From JAQXGO01 sp045592445 (GTDB taxonomy: Bacteria > Bacillota > Clostridia > UMGS1883 > UMGS1540), in NCBI GenBank assembly GCA_045592445.1, contig JAZNUV010000040.1:1-64000 (forward strand): a DNA stretch of 64,000 nucleotides, written 5' to 3'. The first letter of the stretch is position 1. Every line of letters starts with the position of its first letter. The position numbers were made by a program, and so were the translations under genes. The notes below the pieces were generated by a model. That model saw only the letters and a list, made by a program, of their open reading frames with translations. It had not been told where the DNA came from and made no database searches. Of this stretch, positions 1 through 8,098 are shown piece by piece.

Positions 1-127
1 GGTCGATAATATAGATACCATTTCTTTCGGTAAAAATATACTCGGCCATCTTCGGATTCCATCTTCTGGTCTGGTGACCAAAGTGAACCCCTGCTTCCAA
101 TAATTGTTTCATTGCGACTACTGACAT
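1..127 (-). CDS. rpsB: 30S ribosomal protein S2, 5' end only
   Basis: The gene runs off the left edge of the window; only the first 42 codons are present. The translation starts MSVVAMKQLLEAGVHFGHQ and continues through RRWNPKMAEYIF and RNGIYIID, the highly conserved N terminus of bacterial ribosomal protein S2, which completes the head/platform side of the 30S subunit. The ATG at 125-127 is preceded by a strong ribosome binding site (TGGAGGTG at 133-140 on the reverse strand, seven bases upstream). The gene has its own promoter and a roughly 95-nt leader upstream. The usual partner tsf would lie further left, outside the window. Identification is firm; nothing can be said about the C terminus. 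Confidence 0.96.
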   Translation of the reverse strand, partial: MSVVAMKQLLEAGVHFGHQTRRWNPKMAEYIFTERNGIYIID

Positions 128-222
128 ATCAGCACCTCCAAAAATGTTTATACCTCCGCTGACTTCACAAGCTATACCCCTTACGGAACAGTACCGCCTC
201 CATCAACGTGTGTATTTTTTTA
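128..222 (-). promoter_or_regulatory. structured 5' leader of rpsB, candidate autoregulatory RNA
   Basis: Between the predicted transcription start (about 222) and the rpsB ATG lies a 95-nt leader. It can form a hairpin with arms GCGGTAC (191-197) and GTATAGC (171-177), six of seven positions paired, with a 13-nt loop. Two purine-rich GGAGG elements occur in it besides the true ribosome binding site. rpsB leaders are translationally autoregulated by S2 in other bacteria, so a regulatory role is plausible, but the fold was judged by eye and no alignment was made. Confidence 0.4.
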
Positions 223-229
223 CTAAAAT

Positions 230-258
230 ATTATACTATATTTTTTTACCAAATGCAA
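230..258 (-). promoter_or_regulatory. sigma-A promoter of rpsB
   Basis: On the reverse strand TTGCAT (258-253) and TATAAT (235-230) are separated by exactly 17 bases, in an AT-rich block upstream of the rpsB leader. The -10 is perfect and the -35 matches four of six consensus positions. Confidence 0.75.
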
Positions 259-305
259 GCTTTTTTTTAATTTATTTTTTATTTATGAAAAAATCTACAA
301 TTTGA

Positions 306-1409
306 TTATCGTACTATAACTGCTTTGTGTGGGCATAGTTCTTGACAACAGTAACATTTTATACATGTAGCGTGGTCAATTTGTGCAATGTGATTTACAA
401 CTTTAATGGTTTCCGCAGGGCAACATCGTGCACACTCACCACAACCGACGCATTTTTTTGCAACAATATGGGGGCGTTTTTCTTTTCGAAATCTCGCTGC
501 AATTGATGCGGGCAGTACCTTAATAAGACGTGCACTTCTCCCTGCATTCGGGCGTTTAAAGTTGCATGTGTACTTTTCAATATTCTCCCCTAAAACTACA
601 AGTTCATTTATGCTTTTTGGACATAAACCACGTGCAATGGATTCAGAAACGGTATACACCTCCTCTGGTGCATATCCCATAATATGTGCGCAAGCAAGAT
701 CCAAAGCAAAGGGGTTGGCACTGCCCAGCAATGCGCCAATGCGACGAAGTGTGCCGTCAGCCGGTCCATTTCCCTCCATCGCAACAACGCCATCAATAAC
801 ATTGATTTGCGGCGCATTTGTAAGACATAAATCCACAAGCATTTTACAGAAATCTTTTTTGTCCGGATATTTGGCATGACATTCTGCTTTTTGCAAGCCC
901 GGAATTGAGCCAAATAAATTTTTAACTGCTGCTGTCATATCACAGAGCATATGTGTTTTCATTCTTGCCATATTGACTATCAAATCCGCATTAGCAAGCG
1001 GTGTAATCACATTAAAATTGCTAAGTTTTTCTGATGTAACAGAGAGATTTAAGCTTGCACCGCTGTTTTCCGCAGCAACCTTCATGCCTGTTGTTTCATA
1101 AATACGAGAAAGGAGTGTTGGGTGATATAATCCACCCGGTGAGTCTGCAATTTGAACATAGGCACCGCGTTCAACAAAAAAAAGTGCGGCGGTTTCTATC
1201 ATGAGCGGATTCGATGTAACACCCATATCGGGTTTTCGATTTGCTAATAGATTTGGCTTGATGACAACTTTTTTGCCTGACCAATCCTCACTCATGTTAT
1301 TATCAATTAAAAGATTTTTTAAAAGTGAAGGCAGATGCGCACTTGCTTCTATATAATTCTTCGCGTGCAGAATATGAACTCGATTTGAAAAATTGATATT
1401 ACGATTCAT
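306..1409 (-). CDS. DUF362 domain protein with C-terminal 2[4Fe-4S] ferredoxin domain
   Basis: A 367-residue protein. Residues about 40-290 match the DUF362 family (conserved VVIKPNLL near the start, a VTSNP segment, and a MARMKTH segment followed by KNLFG); the function of that domain is not established. Residues about 310-365 carry two CxxCxxCxxxCP cluster motifs, CVGCGECARCCP and CIKCYCCQELCP, so the C terminus should bind two [4Fe-4S] clusters. Many DUF362 proteins have this architecture in anaerobes, and a redox role is inferred. No signal peptide is seen, so it is probably cytoplasmic. The ATG has an AAGGAG ribosome binding site and follows the histidine phosphatase gene by 12 bases, so the two are likely co-transcribed. 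No hairpin terminator is evident downstream. Confidence 0.85.
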   Translation of the reverse strand: MNRNINFSNRVHILHAKNYIEASAHLPSLLKNLLIDNNMSEDWSGKKVVIKPNLLANRKPDMGVTSNPLMIETAALFFVERGAYVQIADSPGGLYHPTLLSRIYETTGMKVAAENSGASLNLSVTSEKLSNFNVITPLANADLIVNMARMKTHMLCDMTAAVKNLFGSIPGLQKAECHAKYPDKKDFCKMLVDLCLTNAPQINVIDGVVAMEGNGPADGTLRRIGALLGSANPFALDLACAHIMGYAPEEVYTVSESIARGLCPKSINELVVLGENIEKYTCNFKRPNAGRSARLIKVLPASIAARFRKEKRPHIVAKKCVGCGECARCCPAETIKVVNHIAQIDHATCIKCYCCQELCPHKAVIVR

Positions 1410-1421
1410 AAAGTTACTCCT

Positions 1422-2069
1422 TTATTTTTTCCACCAGTCCTGTTTTGCCAAGGTGCTCAATTCACCCAAATGACTGTTATCGCCATCTTTTATAATCCGA
1501 ATCATGTCCCCTTCTGCCTTTAAGACTGTAACAGATGCATTGTCACACCATCCTTCATTAGGCATTTCAGAAAGAGGTATATTACGAATTTTGCATAGAA
1601 GAACACGAATTGCAGTACCATGTGTAACAACCGCAACATGCTTATCCCGGTTTGTTTCAATAATTGAGAAAATTGCATCTGATATTCGATCTTGAAACGC
1701 CTGCATACTTTCACCGTTTGGCATTTCTAAAAGATGTGGATAATGCAACCAATTATTATAACTTTCTGCATATTCAATCGGTAATGTATCCCAGGGTACA
1801 TCTTCCCATTTGCCGCCATGTATTTCACGGAGCTGCTTCATTTCCGTAATACGCAAATTCTTTTCTTCTGCAATAATGGCGGCAGTGTCCCGCGTTCTCT
1901 TTAAATCACTGCTGTAAATAGCATCAATTTTCGTACTTTGAAACCACATTCGAAGTCTTTGTATCTGCTTTCTTCCGTTCTCTGTTAAATCCGAATCAAA
2001 CCATCCATGAAATCTTCTTTCTATGTTTCCAGTTGCTTCACCGTGTCTTACCAAATAAAGCATCGTCAT
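1422..2069 (-). CDS. histidine phosphatase family protein (phosphoglycerate mutase-like)
   Basis: A 215-residue protein of the histidine phosphatase superfamily. The N terminus LYLVRHGEATGN contains the RHG motif whose histidine is phosphorylated during catalysis. A conserved ELREIHGGKWE-type segment follows near residue 85, and VVTHGTAIRVLL near 150 supplies the second catalytic histidine. It is too short and too divergent to be glycolytic GpmA; it resembles the GpmB/CobC-like phosphatases, whose substrates range from sugar phosphates to adenosylcobalamin phosphate, so no specific substrate is assigned. It lies downstream of the rluD terminator hairpin and just upstream of the DUF362 gene. 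The ATG at 2069 has a GCAGGTG ribosome binding site about seven bases upstream. Confidence 0.85.
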   Translation of the reverse strand: MTMLYLVRHGEATGNIERRFHGWFDSDLTENGRKQIQRLRMWFQSTKIDAIYSSDLKRTRDTAAIIAEEKNLRITEMKQLREIHGGKWEDVPWDTLPIEYAESYNNWLHYPHLLEMPNGESMQAFQDRISDAIFSIIETNRDKHVAVVTHGTAIRVLLCKIRNIPLSEMPNEGWCDNASVTVLKAEGDMIRIIKDGDNSHLGELSTLAKQDWWKK

Positions 2070-2099
2070 AACTTAGCACCTGCTTATCATAATTTTATG

Positions 2100-2127
2100 A
2101 AAAGGACATGCATACGCATGTCCTTTT
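2100..2127 (-). terminator. rho-independent terminator of the metK-rluD operon
   Basis: Perfect 12-bp hairpin: AAAAGGACATGC at 2100-2111 and GCATGTCCTTTT at 2116-2127, loop of four. It begins inside the rluD stop codon. The stem ends in TTTT on the reverse strand, but the U-run is short. Confidence 0.7.
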
Positions 2128-3034
2128 ACTCTATAGATTCTTTGCGCAATGCATATAAAACCTTTTCGAATACCGACGGAAGTGGTGCAGAAAATTCCAT
2201 TTTTTCGCCGGTGTTGGGATGAATGAATCCGATGATACCTGCATGCAGAAGTTGGCCATCCAAATGAAATGCCTCTTTTTTAACGCCGTACGTTTTATCT
2301 CCAACAATCGGATGCCCAATATGGCGCATATGCACACGAATTTGATGTGTTCTGCCTGTTTCAAGTATACATTTCAAAAGCGTATACTTACCAAACCTCT
2401 CTAAAACCTCATAGTTTGTGACAGCGTCACGTCCACCGTTTTTAACAATGGCCATCTTTTTTCTGTCTGATGTGCTGCGACCAATCGGGGCATTAATCCG
2501 TCCGTTTTCTTCTGTAACATTTCCGTGGACTAGTGCAAAATACTGGCGTTTTAAAGTACGTGCTTTTAGTTGAGCAGATAAATGTTTATGTGACGCATCG
2601 CCCTTTGCTACAACCAAAAGACCTGTTGTATCTTTATCTATACGATGTACAATTCCCGGACGTTGTACGCCTCCTATTGTAGATAATGTGCTTCCACAAT
2701 AATGTAAAAGTGCATTTACCAGTGTATGCTCATAATTGCCTGCTGCGGGATGTACTACCATATCGGCAGGCTTATTGATAACTAAAAGAGCGTCGTCCTC
2801 ATACACAACAGAAAGCGGTATATCTTGTGGTATGGCTTGCATAGGTTTAGGGGCAGGTACCGAAACCGATATTGCGTCAGCATCTCTGAGACGATAACCA
2901 GCTTTTGTTTTTTTACCATTAACGGTAATATGCCCTTCTTCAATGAGCTTTGCAATATAGGCACGACTCATTTCACTATATAGTGCAGCTACCGCTTTAT
3001 CAATTCGTTCACCTGAAAAAGCTTCAAAATCCAT
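2126..3034 (-). CDS. rluD: RluD-family rRNA pseudouridine synthase
   Basis: A 302-residue RluA/RluD-family enzyme that converts uridines to pseudouridine in 23S rRNA. An S4 RNA-binding domain occupies about residues 10-55 (KAVAAL..MSRAYIAKLIEEGHITVNG). The catalytic domain follows, with the signature HRIDKDTTGLLVVAK at 130-144; D133 is the predicted nucleophile. A GRTHQIRVHMRHIGHPIVGD segment near the C terminus is typical. The closest Bacillus counterpart is YlyB, also downstream of lspA. The start codon shares one base with the lspA stop (TAATG), indicating translational coupling. The gene is the last of a long operon and ends in a hairpin terminator. Exact rRNA target sites cannot be told from sequence. 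Confidence 0.93.
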   Translation of the reverse strand: MDFEAFSGERIDKAVAALYSEMSRAYIAKLIEEGHITVNGKKTKAGYRLRDADAISVSVPAPKPMQAIPQDIPLSVVYEDDALLVINKPADMVVHPAAGNYEHTLVNALLHYCGSTLSTIGGVQRPGIVHRIDKDTTGLLVVAKGDASHKHLSAQLKARTLKRQYFALVHGNVTEENGRINAPIGRSTSDRKKMAIVKNGGRDAVTNYEVLERFGKYTLLKCILETGRTHQIRVHMRHIGHPIVGDKTYGVKKEAFHLDGQLLHAGIIGFIHPNTGEKMEFSAPLPSVFEKVLYALRKESIE

Positions 3035-3489
3035 TATAAATTCTCTTCCGTACTTTTAAAAATATAGATACAAAAAAGTGCTGCGCCTATAACGACACAT
3101 ATATCCGCTACATTGAATATCGGGAAGTTGATGAATCGCATATCTAAAAAGTCAATTACATATCCCATCGTTATGCGATCAACTAAATTTCCGATTGCGC
3201 CTGATAAAATGAGCGATACCGCTATGTTAAATATTTTGCTTTTTGGCTTTTTTACGATAATGTACGCAATAAGAACTGCTACAATGAGAATCGTAGCGCA
3301 TATTAAAAATGGGACTTTTCCTGCAAACAAACTCATTGCTGCACCATTATTCGTTTGAAAGGTAATGTGAAAAATATTTTTTATAATCGGTATGCTTTGT
3401 CGGATTTGCATATTTGCTTGTATAGATAATTTTGTCAATCTATCAAGCAAAAAAGAACCAATTCCGATTGCCACTGGAAGCCAAAGCAT
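3034..3489 (-). CDS. lspA: lipoprotein signal peptidase (signal peptidase II)
   Basis: A 151-residue membrane aspartyl protease that removes the signal peptide from diacylglyceryl-modified prolipoproteins. Four hydrophobic segments are visible (about residues 3-20, 60-80, 86-103 and 126-145). The family signature block GNLVDRITMGYVIDF and FNVAD is present; D113 and D129 are the predicted catalytic pair. The QTNNGAAMS segment near residue 45 is also conserved. Length is normal for the family. It sits 14 bases after ileS and overlaps rluD by one base; the ileS-lspA-rluD order is common in Firmicutes. Confidence 0.95.
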   Translation of the reverse strand: MLWLPVAIGIGSFLLDRLTKLSIQANMQIRQSIPIIKNIFHITFQTNNGAAMSLFAGKVPFLICATILIVAVLIAYIIVKKPKSKIFNIAVSLILSGAIGNLVDRITMGYVIDFLDMRFINFPIFNVADICVVIGAALFCIYIFKSTEENL

Positions 3490-3503
3490 AGTAATTTAAT
3501 CTC

Positions 3504-6281
3504 CTACTCTTTAATAATGTCGGCGCAACGGGCACAAAGCGTTGGATGTGCCGCATCATCCCCCACTGTTTTGCTGTATATCCAACAACGTTCACACTTT
3601 TCGCCCTCGGGTTCAGTTACAAGTATTGAAAGACCTTCTGTTTCACCCGAAAAAGCTTCGCTCGGTGCCGCAGTTTCTTCAACGTGGACTGAGGAAACAA
3701 TAAATAACGTTGTCAACGTATCGTCAAAGCTTCTTAAAAATTCTGCCATATCTGCGGATGCATACAGAATAACACCTGCACCCACCGAATTACCAATTTT
3801 TTTCTCAGCACGTGCGTTTTCAAGCGCTTTTGAAACATCGGCACGCACCGCGAGTAATTTATCCCATTTTTCAATAAACTTCGCATTGTATTGCACAGTA
3901 TCTGTCTTTGGCATATCATTATATAAAATGCTGCGCTTATCATCCGAAGCTTTATGCGGCATATGTTGCCAAATTTCTTCTGTTGTATAAACAAGTACAG
4001 GAGCCAGAAGGCGTACAATCGCATCCAACACATTGTACATAACACTTTGTGCGGCACGTCTTTCAGCACTATCTGATTTTTCTACATATAATCTGTCTTT
4101 TATTATATCAAGATAAAAATTACTCATGTCTACAACGCAGAAATTATGCACAGCATGATAAATCATATGAAAATCATAACTTTCATATGCTGCAAGAACC
4201 TTTTTCACCATTTGGTCAAGCCGCATCATTGCCCATGTATCCAGCTCACCTAAATTTTCTCTAGCAACCATGTCTTTTTCGGGGGCAAAATCGTGGATAT
4301 TCCCCAATATATATCGCGCCGTATTTCTGATTTTCCTGTAAACCTCAGACATTTGTTTTAAAATATCTTTAGAAATACGCATGTCTGTTTTAAAGTCTGC
4401 AGACACAACCCAAAGGCGTAAAATATCCGCACCAAATTCTTTTATAATATCTTTAGGACTTACACCATTGCCACGTGATTTAGACATTTTTTGACCATCT
4501 GTATCCACAATCATGCCATGTGTGATAACAGTTTTATAGGGTGCCTGCCCTTTTGCTGCAATTGCAGTCAAAAGCGATGACTGGAACCAACCACGATATT
4601 GGTCATTTCCCTCTAAATACATATCTGCAGGGAATTCGAGTCCCTCTTTTACTTCTAAAACACCCGCATGGCTGGAACCGGAATCAAACCAAACGTCCAT
4701 AATGTCTTTTTCTTTTGTGAAATGCGTGTGTCCGCACTTACATTTTGTGCCGGCAGGCAGAATTTCCTCTGCTTCCATTTCATACCATGCACCACTTCCC
4801 TTTTCACGGAATAATGCAGCTACGTTTCGAATGGTATCATCATTGATAAGAGGTTCACCGCATTCAGCACAGTAGAAAATCGGAATTGGTACACCCCATG
4901 TACGTTGACGAGATATACACCAATCCGCCCTGTCAAGCACCATGCTTGTAATACGTTCCTCGCCCCATTTCGGAATCCAACGGACCTTACGAATTGCCTC
5001 TACTGCCGCATCTTTAATACTGTCAACCGATGCAAACCATTGTTCTGTTGCGCGGAATACAATCGGTTCGTGGCAACGCCAGCAATGCGGATATTGATGT
5101 ATGATTTCCTGCACAGCAAACAAAGCACCTACACTCTTGAGTTTTTCAAGAATGGCCGCGTTGGATTTTTCATAGTACATACCTGCAAATTCACCGGCAA
5201 GTTCGTTTAAATAGCCCTTACTGTCGACAGGAACCAAAATCGGAATTTCTTTGTACGGGCGGCAAGCAACATAGTCCTCCGCACCATGACCGGGTGCCGT
5301 ATGCACACAACCTGTGCCGGCATCTAAGGTTACATGTTCACCTACAATTACAAGCGAACTTCTATCCATGAAAGGATGCTTACACTTTATATATTCCAAA
5401 TCTCGTCCGTAAAACGTGCCAACCTTCTCATATGTGGCAATACCGCCTGCTTGCATCACACTTTCGACAAGTTCTGATGCAATTACATACACTTCCCCAT
5501 CCACTTTAATAAGGCTGTACTCAAAATCAGGATTAACAGCAATGGCTACATTTCCAGGGAGCGTCCATGTCGTTGTGGTCCAGATAACAAAATATACAGG
5601 CTCAGATATATTTTGAAACAAGCCTTTATCGTCTGAAACACAAAACTTTACAAATATAGAATTCGTCTTATCTTCGTTATATTCAATCTCCGCTTCTGCA
5701 AGCGCTGTTTCACAATCGGGGCACCAATAAATTGGCTTTAATCCTTTATAGATATAGCCTTTCTTTGCCATTTCGCCAAAAATCTCAATCTGTTTTGCTT
5801 CAAATAAGGGGTCTAATGTAACGTAGGAATTATCATAATCACCCAAGGCACCAAGACGGCGAATCTGCGCTTTCTGATTCTCAACATAACCCATTGCAAA
5901 CTCTTTGCATATCTCGCGGAACTGTGATATAGATACTTCACTGCGGTTAATCCCCAGTTTTTTTATCGCTTGCCGTTCTATCGGCAAACCATGCGTATCC
6001 CAACCATGAATATAAGGCGCACGGTATCCGCTCATATTCTTATATCGTACAACTATATCCTTTAATGTTTTGTTAAGCGCATGTCCCATATGCATATCGC
6101 CATTTGCATACGGTGGACCGTCATGTAAAATAAATAGCGGTTTTTCAGCATTCTTCTCCATAAGACCGCTGTATAAATCCATGTCATTCCACTTCTCCAG
6201 CGTTTCCGGCTCGCGTACGGGTAAATTACCACGCATCGGAAACTCTGTTTGCGGCAAATTTAATGTTTTACTGTAATCCAT
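3504..6281 (-). CDS. ileS: isoleucyl-tRNA synthetase
   Basis: A 925-residue class I aminoacyl-tRNA synthetase that charges tRNA-Ile. The HIGH-type motif appears as HMGH at 64-67 within PPYANGDMHMGHALNK, and KMSKS appears within GQKMSKSRGNG near residue 598. The C terminus carries the zinc-binding cysteines CERCW and CARC, characteristic of the bacterial IleS1 type, which is usually mupirocin-sensitive. The editing (CP1) insertion is full length. The ATG at 6281 has an AAGG-type ribosome binding site. No T-box leader is found: only 52 bases separate it from divIVA, so it depends on the upstream operon promoter or an unseen internal one. Confidence 0.98.
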   Translation of the reverse strand: MDYSKTLNLPQTEFPMRGNLPVREPETLEKWNDMDLYSGLMEKNAEKPLFILHDGPPYANGDMHMGHALNKTLKDIVVRYKNMSGYRAPYIHGWDTHGLPIERQAIKKLGINRSEVSISQFREICKEFAMGYVENQKAQIRRLGALGDYDNSYVTLDPLFEAKQIEIFGEMAKKGYIYKGLKPIYWCPDCETALAEAEIEYNEDKTNSIFVKFCVSDDKGLFQNISEPVYFVIWTTTTWTLPGNVAIAVNPDFEYSLIKVDGEVYVIASELVESVMQAGGIATYEKVGTFYGRDLEYIKCKHPFMDRSSLVIVGEHVTLDAGTGCVHTAPGHGAEDYVACRPYKEIPILVPVDSKGYLNELAGEFAGMYYEKSNAAILEKLKSVGALFAVQEIIHQYPHCWRCHEPIVFRATEQWFASVDSIKDAAVEAIRKVRWIPKWGEERITSMVLDRADWCISRQRTWGVPIPIFYCAECGEPLINDDTIRNVAALFREKGSGAWYEMEAEEILPAGTKCKCGHTHFTKEKDIMDVWFDSGSSHAGVLEVKEGLEFPADMYLEGNDQYRGWFQSSLLTAIAAKGQAPYKTVITHGMIVDTDGQKMSKSRGNGVSPKDIIKEFGADILRLWVVSADFKTDMRISKDILKQMSEVYRKIRNTARYILGNIHDFAPEKDMVARENLGELDTWAMMRLDQMVKKVLAAYESYDFHMIYHAVHNFCVVDMSNFYLDIIKDRLYVEKSDSAERRAAQSVMYNVLDAIVRLLAPVLVYTTEEIWQHMPHKASDDKRSILYNDMPKTDTVQYNAKFIEKWDKLLAVRADVSKALENARAEKKIGNSVGAGVILYASADMAEFLRSFDDTLTTLFIVSSVHVEETAAPSEAFSGETEGLSILVTEPEGEKCERCWIYSKTVGDDAAHPTLCARCADIIKE

Positions 6282-6333
6282 CCTACCTTCAACCCCTTTA
6301 AATAATCAAATGCCCTATCCTATTGTCATAAAA

Positions 6334-6891
6334 TTAAGCATCAAGTTTTGGAATCTGTATAGTTGCTGCATCCATAGAAACATCCTGTATTGACGAAGAT
6401 TTTATATCTACGGAAACAGGGGCAACTTTGACTTCACTTGCATGCTCCGAAATCATTCCGTTTAAAATTTCAATTTGTGCACGAAGCTGAGAAATTTGCC
6501 GTGCTGCAAATACATTGATGCATCGTTCAATGTCATGTTGTTTTTGCTGCATAGATTGCACATTCTCTTCTGCTTCTTTTGCAATATACTGTGCCTTCAT
6601 TTCTGCTTCTTTTGTAATATTCTGTGCCTTTTCCTGGGCAGCACGTACAGCAGCATCACTGCTTGTCTGTGCCAAAAGCAACGCATTTTGCAAGGAATCT
6701 TCCATTGCTTTGTATTTTTCGACTACGCTTTCAAGCATGGCAATTTTATCACGATTTGCAATATTTTCTTTGTATAACGTTTCATAATCATTGCAAAGTT
6801 CGTGAAAAACTCCCTCTACGTCATCCTTTTTATACCCACCCATAAAGGCATTGCCAAATTCGATTTTTTCGAGCTCTAAAGGTGTATACAT
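6334..6891 (-). CDS. divIVA: DivIVA-family cell division/polarity protein
   Basis: A 185-residue coiled-coil protein. The N terminus MYTPLELEKIEFGNAFMGGYKKDDVEGVF matches the DivIVA lipid-binding domain, including the FGNAFMGGYK turn that inserts into negatively curved membrane. A long coiled coil follows (about 30-150), rich in Glu, Lys, Ala and Gln. DivIVA proteins gather at septa and poles and position division, chromosome or wall-synthesis factors. An upstream in-frame GTG exists at 6897, but the ATG at 6891 is better placed for the AAAGGA ribosome binding site. It directly follows sepF, the conserved Firmicute dcw-flank order, ahead of ileS. Confidence 0.93.
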   Translation of the reverse strand: MYTPLELEKIEFGNAFMGGYKKDDVEGVFHELCNDYETLYKENIANRDKIAMLESVVEKYKAMEDSLQNALLLAQTSSDAAVRAAQEKAQNITKEAEMKAQYIAKEAEENVQSMQQKQHDIERCINVFAARQISQLRAQIEILNGMISEHASEVKVAPVSVDIKSSSIQDVSMDAATIQIPKLDA

Positions 6892-6918
6892 ATTCACCCA
6901 TCCTTTGTATTCTATTTT

Positions 6919-7386
6919 TTACAGTGTCCAGGGAAAAAATCCTTTGTTTTTCAGCTCATCGCGTACATCTCCGGCAATGCTGACATTGTAAGGTGCAATT
7001 AAGAAAATACCACCGGAAACCTTTTGGATATTACCTTCTAATGCATAAACAACACCACTTATAAAATCAAGCACTTTAACTGCATCTTCTTTTGTTAAAT
7101 CTTCAAGATTTACAACAACAGCCTTTTTTGCTTTCAGTCTGTCCGCAATTTCGCTTGCGTCTTCATATTCCGCCGGTTGTAAAACGGCAACCTCAAGTTG
7201 CGTAGTTGCTGTCATGCTGACAACTCTGTTTGTTCCCACCGAAGAATTTGAAGTCTTTTTGTAGCTTGTAAACATCTTAGGTTCACTCTTCGGTTTTACA
7301 AGTTCCTCTTCAACCTCGAATTCTTCAAACTCATCCTCTTCATTACCAAAGAAAATTTCGCCAAGCTTACCAAATATTTTTGCCAC
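6919..7386 (-). CDS. sepF: cell division protein SepF
   Basis: A 155-residue FtsZ-binding protein that anchors and aligns the division ring at the membrane. The N-terminal amphipathic stretch MAKIFGKLGEIFFG is the expected membrane anchor, followed by an acidic linker, and the globular SepF domain (about 75-150) contains VVNLEDLTKEDAVKVLDFISG. I chose the GTG at 7386: it lies eight bases after a GGAGG ribosome binding site. An ATG at 7401 is also in frame, but it overlaps that ribosome binding site and would add five residues ahead of the anchor helix. With this start the gene follows yggS by five bases without overlap. Confidence 0.93.
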   Translation of the reverse strand: MAKIFGKLGEIFFGNEEDEFEEFEVEEELVKPKSEPKMFTSYKKTSNSSVGTNRVVSMTATTQLEVAVLQPAEYEDASEIADRLKAKKAVVVNLEDLTKEDAVKVLDFISGVVYALEGNIQKVSGGIFLIAPYNVSIAGDVRDELKNKGFFPWTL

Positions 7387-7391
7387 TTTTT

Positions 7392-8081
7392 TTACCTCCA
7401 TTCTCTATTTCCAAATATCGCACTACCAATTCGTACAATATTTGCGCCTTCTTCAATCGCGACCATATAGTCACCACTCATCCCCATGGACAAATACTCC
7501 ATGCAGCTATGCTTATATTTTTTCGCTGAAATTTTATCAAATAAAACGCGCATATTATAAAACGCATTTCTTATTGTTGCTTGATCTGACGTGTGCGGGC
7601 CAATTGTCATTAGCCCTTTAATATGAACGTGATTTCTTTCCTCATTCTCTTCTATGATCGGCAGGACATCCGCATAGGAAACACCAAACTTGCTTTCCTC
7701 ACCTGATGCGTTCACTTCTATAAGCACATCTTGAATTATCCCTATTTTTTTCGCTTCTTTCTCAATTACGTCTAAGAGTTTGGAACTGTCGACGGCATGG
7801 ATTAGCGATGATTTTCCAACAATATACCGAACTTTATTTGTCTGTAAATGACCAATGAAATGCCAAATGGCATTTTGAACATGGTCATACTTATCCATAA
7901 ATTCCTGTACACGGTTTTCTCCAATATACAAAAGACCTGCATCAATTGCCTCTTGTATACGAGGCGGAGAAACAGTTTTCGTTGCGCCAAGTAAACATAT
8001 ATCTTCTTTTTTTCGCCCTGCTTTTTGTGCTGCTTTTGCAATGTTTTCTTTAATTATAAAAAGATTGTCTGAAATCACCAA
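7392..8081 (-). CDS. YggS/YlmE-family pyridoxal phosphate homeostasis protein
   Basis: A 229-residue single-domain PLP-binding protein (the alanine racemase N-terminal fold, no racemase activity expected). The PLP lysine is K35 in LLGATKTVSP, followed by the family hallmarks GENRVQE, WHFIGHLQTNKV, SKFG and MGMSGDY near the C terminus. Homologues (E. coli YggS, B. subtilis YlmE, eukaryotic PLPBP) buffer PLP and influence amino acid pools. The position immediately upstream of sepF is the same as ylmE-ylmF in Bacillus. Length is typical. Confidence 0.93.
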   Translation of the reverse strand: MVISDNLFIIKENIAKAAQKAGRKKEDICLLGATKTVSPPRIQEAIDAGLLYIGENRVQEFMDKYDHVQNAIWHFIGHLQTNKVRYIVGKSSLIHAVDSSKLLDVIEKEAKKIGIIQDVLIEVNASGEESKFGVSYADVLPIIEENEERNHVHIKGLMTIGPHTSDQATIRNAFYNMRVLFDKISAKKYKHSCMEYLSMGMSGDYMVAIEEGANIVRIGSAIFGNREWR

Positions 8082-8098
8082 AATTACTTCCGCCTCCG

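Noticed and set aside
6282..6333. T-box leader for ileS
   Set aside because: Only 52 bases lie between divIVA and ileS; no T-box sequence, stem I or terminator is present.
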